Assembly: GCA_023434365.1 (NCBI GenBank)
Contig: JAEYSV010000007.1
Coordinates: 1 to 35,406, forward strand
From: Bacillota bacterium
GTDB taxonomy: Bacteria; Bacillota; Clostridia; Lachnospirales; Lachnospiraceae
Length of the DNA stretch: 35,406 nt
Reading direction: 5' to 3'
In this document: positions 1-6,936 of the stretch, in pieces
Layout of the letters: the number at the start of each line of letters is the position of its first letter
Numbering within the stretch: position 1 is the stretch's first letter
Made by a program: the position numbers and the translations under genes
The notes under the pieces: model-generated
What the model was told of the DNA's origin: nothing
Databases searched by the model: none
The model's input: only the letters and a program-made list of their open reading frames with translations

Positions 1-18
1 CAGGGCCAAAGTGCCAAC

Positions 19-130
19 GACTTCATACAGTTGCTCATTGAACTATGTCTTGTATCACTTTAATTTACTTTGTAATTGTGCAAATTGACTAAGCCAAGTT
101 TTCTGAAGGGCTTTTGACGCCCTAATCCTT
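19..130 (+). repeat. Diverged dispersed repeat, left copy
   Basis: This non-coding stretch matches, in inverted orientation, the last 120 bases of the window. A 24-nt block at 106-129 is identical to the reverse complement of 35282-35305. A 16-nt block at 74-89 (aattgtgcaaattgac) matches 35322-35337. The block around 31-59 is similar to the reverse complement of 35350-35378. The 24-nt block contains a small hairpin, AGGGC-TTTTGAC-GCCCT. It lies downstream of the minus-strand methyltransferase. Its nature (mobile element remnant, gene remnant or RNA element) is unknown. Confidence 0.7.
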
Positions 131-178
131 ATAGCTATATGTTTTGCGATGTAAAGTTATGAACCCGCATAGCTATAA
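129..178 (-). terminator. Inverted repeat just after the methyltransferase stop
   Basis: A perfect 10-bp inverted repeat, ttatagctat at 129-138 and atagctataa at 169-178, starts one base beyond the methyltransferase stop codon and encloses a 30-nt loop. There is no clear U-tract, so a terminator role is uncertain. The adjacent AGGGC/GCCCT hairpin of the dispersed repeat may contribute. Confidence 0.3.
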
Positions 179-874
179 TTATCCATTGACCTTGTTTTTT
201 AATATAGCTAAATCATGATATTTGTTAATTCTACCCCATTTTTTATAGCCCAAATCTTTTTCGAGATTGTAATATCTAATATGCCAATTTCCATTACGGA
301 AGACGTCGATACTTTGTGGATTATAATAAACTATAGTAATCGGTTTGTTATTAAATAAGGTGGTCATGGTTTTCTCAAGTACCTCAAAGATTTCTTTATC
401 AAATGAGTTATAAATATAAAAAATAGTACCATCCTTTGGGAGGTTTTGAATTGCATCACCTTGAATAATTGAAACGTTTTTCCATTTTGATAAATGAGAA
501 GCAGTATGTTTTGCAACCACTTTATCTAGTTCCAATCCTACTATACGGTTTTTTAATTTTCTGCTTAACCAGTAATTAATGACTCTTCCTTTTCCACATC
601 CTACATCAACTAAGACATCATCTTTTTTAATGGGAACCATTTTAAATATAATCAACAATACAGAGTATTTTGTATGAAAGACATCGTGTGCGCCCAAATG
701 TTTATACGAGGTTTTTAAATTACCGTGCAAGAGTTTCCCACTATATCGTAAATCCATATAGGTATCGTATATGAATTCTCTAAAGCTATAGAACCATGCT
801 TTAATAATGTACTTGATTGTTCTCCATATTCCTTCCTCTCTAAGTCTGATAGAAAGTCTGTATAATAAATTCAT
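179..874 (-). CDS. Class I SAM-dependent methyltransferase
   Basis: A 231-residue soluble protein predicted to transfer a methyl group from S-adenosylmethionine. The Rossmann-fold motif I is clear (VDVGCGKGR, about residues 89-97). It is followed by an acidic loop ending strand 2 (GLELD) and a GDA motif typical of the adenine-binding region. The N-terminal 60 residues are basic and aromatic and carry no recognisable domain. The start is supported by AAGGAGA about eight bases upstream on the minus strand. The substrate cannot be inferred. The gene stands alone, facing away from the flavodoxin gene, with a repeat-rich spacer upstream and a dispersed repeat downstream. The fold assignment is firm and the substrate is unknown. 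Confidence 0.85.
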   Translation of the reverse strand: MNLLYRLSIRLREEGIWRTIKYIIKAWFYSFREFIYDTYMDLRYSGKLLHGNLKTSYKHLGAHDVFHTKYSVLLIIFKMVPIKKDDVLVDVGCGKGRVINYWLSRKLKNRIVGLELDKVVAKHTASHLSKWKNVSIIQGDAIQNLPKDGTIFYIYNSFDKEIFEVLEKTMTTLFNNKPITIVYYNPQSIDVFRNGNWHIRYYNLEKDLGYKKWGRINKYHDLAILKNKVNG

Positions 875-1013
875 GTCAATGTCTCCTTAGATTTTAAACT
901 TTATAGAAAGTCTTTACGATTTTTCCGTACATAAACATTTTTTTGTGAGTTTTAATATATAAATAGGTGAAGCACTTAAATGGACTTGCTAAATTAAGGG
1001 AATGGTGGAATAA

Positions 1014-1304
1014 TATTAAAAGATAGTGAAGAACGAAGAGCATGAAGAGAGAGTGAAGAACTAAGAGCATGAAGAGATAGTGAAGAACTAAGAGTGAAGA
1101 GTGAAGAGCGGGAAAAGATAGTGAAGAGCTGATAAGGGCAGTGAAGAACCTGAAAAGATAGTGAAGAACGAAGAGTGAAGAGCTGATAAGGGCAGTGAAG
1201 AACTAAGAGTGAAGAGTGAAGAGCGGAAAAGATAGTGAAGAGCATGAAGAGATAGTGAAGAGGGAAGAGTGAAGAGGGAAGAACGGAAAAAGATAGTGAA
1301 GTGT
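1014..1304 (+). repeat. Purine-rich imperfect tandem repeat (GTGAAGA heptads)
   Basis: The 875-1342 gap between the divergent methyltransferase and flavodoxin genes is dominated by a G/A-only-like strand built on GTGAAGA and GAAGAG heptads. Higher-order units recur, for example agctgataagggcagtgaag near 1128 and again near 1181, and gaagagcggaaaagatagtg. Stops interrupt the + strand frames, so it is not coding. A minus-strand open frame across it is only the translation of the repeat. Heptad arrays of this kind are prone to slippage. Confidence 0.85.
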
Positions 1305-1342
1305 TAGGTAATGATTTTGAAGTGATGAATGGAGGGTTTGGT

Positions 1343-1768
1343 ATGAGGATTGAGTTGATTTATGCTACGAAAACGGGGCATTCGAGGAAGATTGCGCTGG
1401 GGGTTGCGAAGGAATTAGGGATTACTGCACAGGATATTAAGGATAATCCAAAGCTTGAGAACGTGGATATGCTTTTTATTGTGGGAGGAATCTATGGTGG
1501 AAAGAGTATGCCTGAGTTAATTACATATGTGAAATCGTTAAGTAAAGATAGCGTCAAGAGAGCAGCGTTACTTACTAGCTCAGCAGGATTAAAGACACCA
1601 CAGACAGAGGTTAGACAAATTTTATCTGAAAATGGTGTGACTGTGGTAGAAGATGAGTTTAAATGTAAAGGGAAATTTATATTTGTATCAAGAAAACATC
1701 CTAATGAAGAAGATATCAATAATGCTGTGGTTTTTGCAAAGAGAATGATTGCAGAAGGGGCATTATGA
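1343..1768 (+). CDS. Flavodoxin family protein
   Basis: A 141-residue protein with the start of a flavodoxin fold: MRIELIYATKTGHSRKIA, where the T-K-T-G-H-S loop after strand 1 would bind FMN phosphate. It also has the GGIYGG loop that typically lies next to the flavin ring (about residues 48-53) and a C-terminal helix. It probably carries one or two electrons in an anaerobic redox reaction in the cytoplasm. The ATG at 1343 is chosen because GGAGG at 1331-1335 lies seven bases upstream. An earlier in-frame GTG at 1301 lies in the purine repeat and has no better signal. The redox partner is not evident from the neighbours. Confidence 0.82.
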   Translation: MRIELIYATKTGHSRKIALGVAKELGITAQDIKDNPKLENVDMLFIVGGIYGGKSMPELITYVKSLSKDSVKRAALLTSSAGLKTPQTEVRQILSENGVTVVEDEFKCKGKFIFVSRKHPNEEDINNAVVFAKRMIAEGAL

Positions 1769-1893
1769 TTGGCTTTGCGATCGTGTAATCCAATATGATG
1801 GAAAAAAATTAACAATGCGATACTTTCTGAAGTATGGTAAACTTCCTCTAAACCGTAGAATAAATGTATGCTATACATATGGGGGCAATTATT

Positions 1894-2610
1894 TTGAGAG
1901 AAATTGACTATCTAGTAATTAAAGCACAGCAGGATGAGCAGATCTTATCGGATCTGATTCAACAAAATGAGATATTCATAATTAAGAGTGCTTCAAAATT
2001 CAGTCGTCGCTTTATTACGAAGAGTGATGATGGATATTCTGTTGCTGTGATTGCATTTCATGAAGCTGTAAATAATTATGCCTTAGAAAAAGGTGGTTTT
2101 TACGCATTTGCCGAGCTTGTTATCAGACGGCGCATCATTGATTATATAAGAAAGTTAGAAAAGCATAAACCTGAGATTATGGTTAATCCTTCTTTGTTTG
2201 ATACAGAACCGGAGGAGGAGAGTGAAGATTATACGATACAACTTGCGATTGCAAAACAGGTTCAAAAAGTAGAAGAAAACAATTTAAAATTAGAAATTGA
2301 TACGGTTAACGTAGCATTTTTAGATTATGGGTTCTCGTTTTTTGATCTTGCAGAATGTTCACCAAAAGCCAAGAAAACGAAAGTATCTTGTGCAAAAGCA
2401 GTTAGCTATATTCTGTCTCAACCGTTGTTATTAAAGGAAATGGATCATACAAAACAATTACCGTTAAAAATTATTGAAAAAAATACAAACCTACCCCGAA
2501 AAATATTAGAACGGCACCGAAAATATATAATAGCCGCAGTAGTGATACTTTCCGGAGAGTATCCAAATCTTGCAGAATATCTGCATTTTATCAGAGAGGA
2601 GAATGTTTAA
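1894..2610 (+). CDS. sigI: RNA polymerase sigma factor of the SigI family
   Basis: About 238 residues. The sequence resembles SigI alternative sigma factors: an N-terminal helical region with a sigma-70 region-2-like segment (about residues 25-100, including a core close to GYSVAVIAFHEAVNNY and RRRIIDYIRKLEKHKP), then a SigI-type C-terminal helical DNA-binding domain. The next gene is its cognate anti-sigma factor, overlapping by one base (TAATG), which is the classic sigI-rsgI arrangement. The start is uncertain. The TTG at 1894 has GGGGG eight bases upstream, while ATGs at 1864 and 1879 have no ribosome-binding site. SigI factors direct cell-wall, heat or polysaccharide-degradation regulons in Firmicutes. 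The regulon here is unknown. Confidence 0.85.
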   Translation: MREIDYLVIKAQQDEQILSDLIQQNEIFIIKSASKFSRRFITKSDDGYSVAVIAFHEAVNNYALEKGGFYAFAELVIRRRIIDYIRKLEKHKPEIMVNPSLFDTEPEEESEDYTIQLAIAKQVQKVEENNLKLEIDTVNVAFLDYGFSFFDLAECSPKAKKTKVSCAKAVSYILSQPLLLKEMDHTKQLPLKIIEKNTNLPRKILERHRKYIIAAVVILSGEYPNLAEYLHFIREENV

Positions 2611-4028
2611 TGAAATCAGTAGTAGTAGAAATAAAAGATAGTCATGTTGCAGTCCTTTCTGATGACGGTGTTGTTTCAGTGATTAAAAATAACAATTATA
2701 AGATTGGGCAGGTGATTGTTTTGAAAAAACAACGGAAGAATAATATTATGAAAATAACATTAGCAGCTGCTTCGGTAGCAACTTTATTAATGGTAGGTGG
2801 AGCAGGTGCCTGGGCTTATTATAGTCCATATACTTATGTTAGTGTTGATGTAAATCCATCGGTTGAGTTTACAGTGAATCGATTCGATCGTGTAATTGAT
2901 GTAACTGCAGTTAACGATGATGGTGAAGACATCCTTGAACAAATTCAAAATGAGGATTTGGTTAATCAAACTATTGAAGATGCAGTGAAACAAACTGTTA
3001 ATCAGATAGCTGAAGAAGGTTATTTTGATGCTACTGCACAAGAGGTTCAATCTGGTGAGCAAAACGGTGAAACTACCGTTGATCCAACCGAAAGTGCTAA
3101 TCCAACCAGTGAGAATGAGGGTAATCTAGTAGAAGAGACTAACACTGACACGCCAGCAGAACCTTCAGTGAATGATGAGCAAGCAACAGAAGTAACTGGA
3201 GGAATTGTAATCGTAACTTCTGGTGAAGATGAATCAAAAGCAGAAGATCTTGCTAACAGCTTAGAGCAAACTGTAGTGGAAGAAGTTAAGCAAATCGAAG
3301 AAGCTGATGATAGTATTGTAAAAATTGTTGTGGAAGTTGAAAGTGTAGGATATACAAGGGTTCAGGAAGCAAGAAAGCTTGGAATTACACCTGGTAAACT
3401 GAACTTAATCCAAAAAATGAAAGCTAGTTCCACGAATCCTGAGAGTATTAATATTGAGGAGTGGAAAGATAAATCAGTAAAAGAAATTATGTCTGTGACT
3501 AAAGCGAATAAAGCTGCATCTAAAGTAGTATCGGGTGATGATGCAGAAAATGATTTAGAAGATAAAGCAAAGGATGCAGCAGAAATAGCGGAAGAAGAAG
3601 CGAAGGAAGCGGCAGAAAGAGCAGAAGAAGAAGCGAAGGAAGCAGCTGAAAAAGCGGAAGAAGAAGCTAAAGAAGCAGAAGAAGAAGTGGAAGAAGCGGA
3701 AGAAGAAGCTAAAGAAGCAGCAGAAGAAGCGGATAAAGTAAAAGATGCAGACAAAGAGTCGAAGGAAAGAGCAAAGGAAATAGCTGAACAAGCGAAAGAA
3801 CAAGCAAAAGAAGCAGCTGAAAGAGCAAAAGAAGCAGAAAAAAGTGCGAGAGAGCAAGCAAAAGAAGCAGAAAAAAGAGCGAGCGAGCAAGCAAAAGAAG
3901 TAGAAGAAAAAGCAAAAGAGCAAGCAAAAGAAGCAGTAAAGCAGCAGAAAGAACAAGCTAAAGATGCAGCTGAAAAAGCAAAAGAGCAGGCCAAAGCAGA
4001 TGAAAAAGCAAAAGGGCGAAATAATTAA
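2610..4028 (+). CDS. rsgI: RsgI-family transmembrane anti-sigma factor with long A/E/K helix
   Basis: 472 residues. Residues 1-45 form the cytoplasmic RsgI N-terminal domain that binds SigI. Residues about 48-70 are a single membrane span. The extracytoplasmic RsgI core follows with SVDVNPSVEF (about 78-87). In characterised RsgI proteins the Asn-Pro bond in this motif (here N82-P83) is the self-cleavage site. An acidic, low-complexity linker (about 130-215) precedes a second folded segment (about 216-300). Residues about 318-472 are an almost uninterrupted Ala/Glu/Lys helix with 11-residue repeats such as AKEAAERAEEE. No carbohydrate-binding module is present, unlike clostridial cellulosome RsgIs. 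The resemblance is closer to Bacillus RsgI, whose unstructured extracellular tail senses wall defects. AGAGGAG lies eight bases upstream of the start. Confidence 0.88.
   Translation: MKSVVVEIKDSHVAVLSDDGVVSVIKNNNYKIGQVIVLKKQRKNNIMKITLAAASVATLLMVGGAGAWAYYSPYTYVSVDVNPSVEFTVNRFDRVIDVTAVNDDGEDILEQIQNEDLVNQTIEDAVKQTVNQIAEEGYFDATAQEVQSGEQNGETTVDPTESANPTSENEGNLVEETNTDTPAEPSVNDEQATEVTGGIVIVTSGEDESKAEDLANSLEQTVVEEVKQIEEADDSIVKIVVEVESVGYTRVQEARKLGITPGKLNLIQKMKASSTNPESINIEEWKDKSVKEIMSVTKANKAASKVVSGDDAENDLEDKAKDAAEIAEEEAKEAAERAEEEAKEAAEKAEEEAKEAEEEVEEAEEEAKEAAEEADKVKDADKESKERAKEIAEQAKEQAKEAAERAKEAEKSAREQAKEAEKRASEQAKEVEEKAKEQAKEAVKQQKEQAKDAAEKAKEQAKADEKAKGRNN
3555..4020 (+). repeat. Repetitive coding segment for the RsgI A/E/K helix
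   Basis: The DNA is an imperfect tandem array of gaagaagcgaaggaagcag-like and gagcaagcaaaagaagcag-like units encoding about 155 residues of Ala/Glu/Lys/Gln helix. Two sub-arrays are visible: an acidic first half rich in AEEEAKEA and a more basic second half rich in EQAKEA. Open frames on the opposite strand here are artefacts of the repeat. Confidence 0.8.
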
Positions 4029-4068
4029 CAATTAAATAAGTCTTAATAAATAAAAATATATATAAGAA

Positions 4069-4103
4069 GCGTCCCCTCAACAAAATGAGGGGGCGTTTTT
4101 TTC
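4069..4103 (+). terminator. Rho-independent terminator after rsgI
   Basis: Stem cgtcccctca (4070-4079) pairs with tgagggggcg (4086-4095), with one G-U pair and a short A-rich loop, followed by a run of seven T. It ends the sigI-rsgI unit. Confidence 0.93.
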
Positions 4104-4261
4104 TTTGCTTATATATTTTATAGAAGATGTAATGTAATGAATTAAGTTGAAATAAGGGGAGATTTGAGTTATATTATGAATTAAATGTATTTAATGCCAT
4201 ATTTATGAAAAATTGATATATTAACAGTCATTATGATACTATGAAGGATGAGGGAAAAGGG

Positions 4262-5488
4262 ATGCCAAACAACGAGACTCAAGAAGAGCAAACATCAGAA
4301 CAGCAAACATCAGAACAGCAAACATTAGAACAGCAAACATTAGAACAGCAAACAACAGAAAATCAAACATCAGAAAATCAAACGCCAGAACAGGCTAAAC
4401 CAAAAAAGAAGATGTCAAAGAAGAAGAAGGTTATACTAATTGTTGTCTCTTCTATTGTGGGGTTATTATTAATTCTACTTCTTGCTGGATATTTGATGCT
4501 TCGTAATTATATAGGTAAAATTAATATTGTAGATAGAGATGATAATGATAGAGTAGAGGTTATTGATGGTGATATTGAAGATGAGGAGGATGAGGAGATT
4601 GATCCAAATCAAACAGATTCGCCAGAGGAAGATATTAAATCAGCAGAAGAAGAGATCCGCAAGAATTTAGAGGAAAATAGCACTCCAATTAAAAGCGACG
4701 AGGATGTTCTTAATATTCTATTGATTGGGAATGACTCCAGAAAAGATAACACTTCTGGCCGTTCTGATGCTATGATTCTTGTTTCAATTAATAGTAAGAC
4801 CAACAAAATAATCGCGACTTCGCTACTGAGAGATATTTACCTTCAAATTCCAGGAAAGAGTAACAATCGTTTGAATGCTTCTTATGCTTTTGGGGGAGCA
4901 AAACTGTTAATGCAAACGGTGGAACAAAACTTCAAAATCAAGATTGATCGGTATGTAGCGGTTAATTTTTATGCGTTTATGGATGCTGTAGATGCAGTTG
5001 GTGGTGTCAACTTAGAAGTTAGTCAGGAAGAGATTCCAATTATCAATAACTATATTCGCAGCCTGAACACTTTGACCGGAAAAGACACGGAAGCTGAGCT
5101 TTTAACGCAACCGGGACAATTATTACTTACTGGTAAGCAGGCATTAGGCTATGCTAGGAATCGGTATATTGGGAGTGATTTTGAACGGACAGCCAGACAA
5201 CGAAGAGTATTAGAGCAGGTATTTAATAAAGTAAAAAAGCTCGGGATATTTGAACTGAATGACCTATTGAATCAGATTCTGCCACAGATAACAACGAATC
5301 TTTCGGAAGGCGAGATTTTCTCTTTAATTCTGTCATTACCTTCTTATTCAGGATATGATGTGGAACAATGGAGCATTCCAGTAAAAGGTTCATATAAATT
5401 CTTACGGATACAACGCAAGGCTGTGATAGGAGTGGATTTCAGTCAGAATATCAAAGCGTTACATGAAAAAATATATGGTGAAGAATAA
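4262..5488 (+). CDS. LytR-CpsA-Psr (LCP) family wall polymer ligase
   Basis: 408 residues. A Gln/Glu/Thr-rich repeat (about residues 8-44) and a lysine cluster precede one signal-anchor helix (about 57-80), so the catalytic domain is outside the cell. The LCP domain starts at NILLIGNDSR and contains SDAMILVSINSKTNK, LLRDIYLQIPG with the conserved arginine, RLNASYAFGG, and the later ARNRYIGSDFERTARQRR block of phosphate-binding arginines. LCP enzymes attach teichoic acids or other glycopolymers from lipid carriers to peptidoglycan. The ATG at 4262 has GAGGG seven bases upstream and is preferred to the ATG at 4241. The MATE transporter follows 14 bases later and is probably co-transcribed. The proximity to SigI/RsgI fits an envelope-stress neighbourhood. 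Confidence 0.9.
   Translation: MPNNETQEEQTSEQQTSEQQTLEQQTLEQQTTENQTSENQTPEQAKPKKKMSKKKKVILIVVSSIVGLLLILLLAGYLMLRNYIGKINIVDRDDNDRVEVIDGDIEDEEDEEIDPNQTDSPEEDIKSAEEEIRKNLEENSTPIKSDEDVLNILLIGNDSRKDNTSGRSDAMILVSINSKTNKIIATSLLRDIYLQIPGKSNNRLNASYAFGGAKLLMQTVEQNFKIKIDRYVAVNFYAFMDAVDAVGGVNLEVSQEEIPIINNYIRSLNTLTGKDTEAELLTQPGQLLLTGKQALGYARNRYIGSDFERTARQRRVLEQVFNKVKKLGIFELNDLLNQILPQITTNLSEGEIFSLILSLPSYSGYDVEQWSIPVKGSYKFLRIQRKAVIGVDFSQNIKALHEKIYGEE
4283..4393 (+). repeat. 15-nt tandem repeat coding EQQT(S/L) pentads
   Basis: About seven copies of a 15-nt unit close to gaacagcaaacatca encode the cytoplasmic N-terminal tail of the LCP protein. Adjacent units are nearly identical, with only C/T changes, which suggests recent expansion or contraction. 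Confidence 0.85.
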
Positions 5489-5502
5489 TCAGGGAGACTA
5501 CT

Positions 5503-6855
5503 ATGTTTAACATTAAAGTGAATTTAATCAAAGGAAACATTCTATCGTCACTGTTGCTATTTGCAATTCCGATATTTTTCTCTAATTTGTTACAACAAGC
5601 TTACAATACAATAGATATCATGATTGTAGGTAAAACTCTTGGAGAAGATTCATTAGCTGCGATAGGAGCTACTTCATCGGTGTATGAGCTTATGGTAGGG
5701 TTTGCTATGGGAATTGGCAATGGGCTAAGTATTGTAACTGCAAGAAACTATGGCTCAGGGGATCAGGAGTTAGTAAAGCGATCGGTGGCCGGAACCATTG
5801 TAATAGGAATTTTTGTCACAGGGTTTCTTATGATAGTTTCTCAACTTTTTCTTTTTTCAGGGTTAGAACTGCTAGATACTCCATCTGACATTATTCAGGA
5901 AGCCTATTCCTATATTTCCATTATTACAATGTTTGTAGGGGTATTACTTTCCTATAATTTATGTTCCGGGCTATTAAGAGCAACGGGAAATAGTGTTATG
6001 CCTCTTCTATTTCTATTAGTAGCTACTATACTAAATATTTTTCTTGATCTATTATTTATTGTCAAATTTGACATGGGGATAAAGGGAGCTGCCATAGCCA
6101 CAGTTATAGCTAAGGGAGTATCTGTTCTATTAAGTGTTATCTATATATACATAAAATGTCCTTATTTGATTCCCTCAAAAAAACATTTTACTTTTCATAA
6201 AAAGCTATATAAAGATTTAGTTGGTCAGGGACTTTCAATGGGATTAATGATGTCAATTGTGTTTACTGGAAGTTTAGTGCTTCAAAAATCGATAAATGGT
6301 ATGGGCAAGTTGGTAATTGCAGCTCATATTGCAGCACGAAAGCTAAATAGTTTCAGTTTAATGCCTGTTACTTCCATAGCTGCGTCGCTATCTACTTTTG
6401 TCTCTCAAAATAAAGGAGCAGATCAAAGAAAACGTATCATGAAGTCCATCAAGTACGCCAATTTGTTGGCTATTTTATGGGGAGCTATCATTTCATGCAT
6501 TTTGTTATTTGCTGCGCCACTTATGGTTGAAATGATTTCGGGTTCTAAGGAAGCAGTTATTATTGACAATGGAAGCAGATATCTAATGCTTAATGCACCG
6601 TTTTACGCTGTACTAGGAGTACTATTTAACCTAAGATATAGTTTGCAGGGAATTGGTGAAAAAGTTGTTCCTTTAATATCTAGCATTATTGAACTTCTTG
6701 GAAAGATAATTTTTGTTATATTCTTAATTCCTACACTTGACTATCTTGGGGTTATCCTATGTGAACCGGTCATCTGGTGCTTCATGTGTGTTCAGCTATT
6801 ATATTCTTTTTATACCAATTCTTATATCAGGCAAAACAAAAAGGTAAACTTATAA
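5503..6855 (+). CDS. MATE family multidrug/sodium antiporter
   Basis: 450 residues of almost continuous membrane helices (about 12), with the internal two-fold layout of MATE exporters. The N-terminal segment LLLFAIPIFFSNLLQQAYNTIDIMIVGK matches the typical MATE opening in which a proline-kinked first helix leads to an Asn/Thr-rich turn. ATGNSVMPL is the usual loop after helix 5. It likely exports organic cations or toxic metabolites using Na+ or H+. GGGAGA lies seven bases before the start, and the gene follows the LCP gene after 14 bases. The last codons contain the -35 element of the chemoreceptor promoter. The substrate cannot be predicted. Confidence 0.9.
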   Translation: MFNIKVNLIKGNILSSLLLFAIPIFFSNLLQQAYNTIDIMIVGKTLGEDSLAAIGATSSVYELMVGFAMGIGNGLSIVTARNYGSGDQELVKRSVAGTIVIGIFVTGFLMIVSQLFLFSGLELLDTPSDIIQEAYSYISIITMFVGVLLSYNLCSGLLRATGNSVMPLLFLLVATILNIFLDLLFIVKFDMGIKGAAIATVIAKGVSVLLSVIYIYIKCPYLIPSKKHFTFHKKLYKDLVGQGLSMGLMMSIVFTGSLVLQKSINGMGKLVIAAHIAARKLNSFSLMPVTSIAASLSTFVSQNKGADQRKRIMKSIKYANLLAILWGAIISCILLFAAPLMVEMISGSKEAVIIDNGSRYLMLNAPFYAVLGVLFNLRYSLQGIGEKVVPLISSIIELLGKIIFVIFLIPTLDYLGVILCEPVIWCFMCVQLLYSFYTNSYIRQNKKVNL

Positions 6856-6872
6856 AATCTTTCTGCCGATAT
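6845..6872 (+). promoter_or_regulatory. Sigma-28 (SigD/FliA)-type promoter
   Basis: TAAA at 6845-6848, a 16-base spacer and GCCGATAT at 6865-6872 match the flagellar/chemotaxis sigma-28 consensus (TAAA-N15/16-GCCGATAT). The -35 overlaps the final codons of the MATE gene. The site is correctly placed to transcribe the two chemoreceptors that follow. Confidence 0.75.
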
Positions 6873-6936
6873 ATACACTGACATTAGTGGATCGATATTT
6901 TGATTCCTATGGATGGGTAGATTGGAGGATATTTGT

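Noticed and set aside
994..1245. Minus-strand open frame of 83 codons across the purine repeat
   Set aside because: It translates only the heptad repeat into Ser/Leu-rich low-complexity sequence and has no ribosome-binding site or domain.
1775..1799. TTGCGA and TATGAT upstream of sigI as a promoter
   Set aside because: A 13-base spacer is too short. No SigI-type promoter was recognised either.
3362..4031. Long minus-strand open frames opposite rsgI (Ala/Ser-rich and Phe/Cys-rich)
   Set aside because: They are by-products of the repetitive A/E/K codons on the + strand. The + frame has clear RsgI domains.
4213..4237. TTGATA and TATGAT upstream of the LCP gene as a promoter
   Set aside because: The spacer is only 13 bases, too short for sigma-A. 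The true promoter was not identified.
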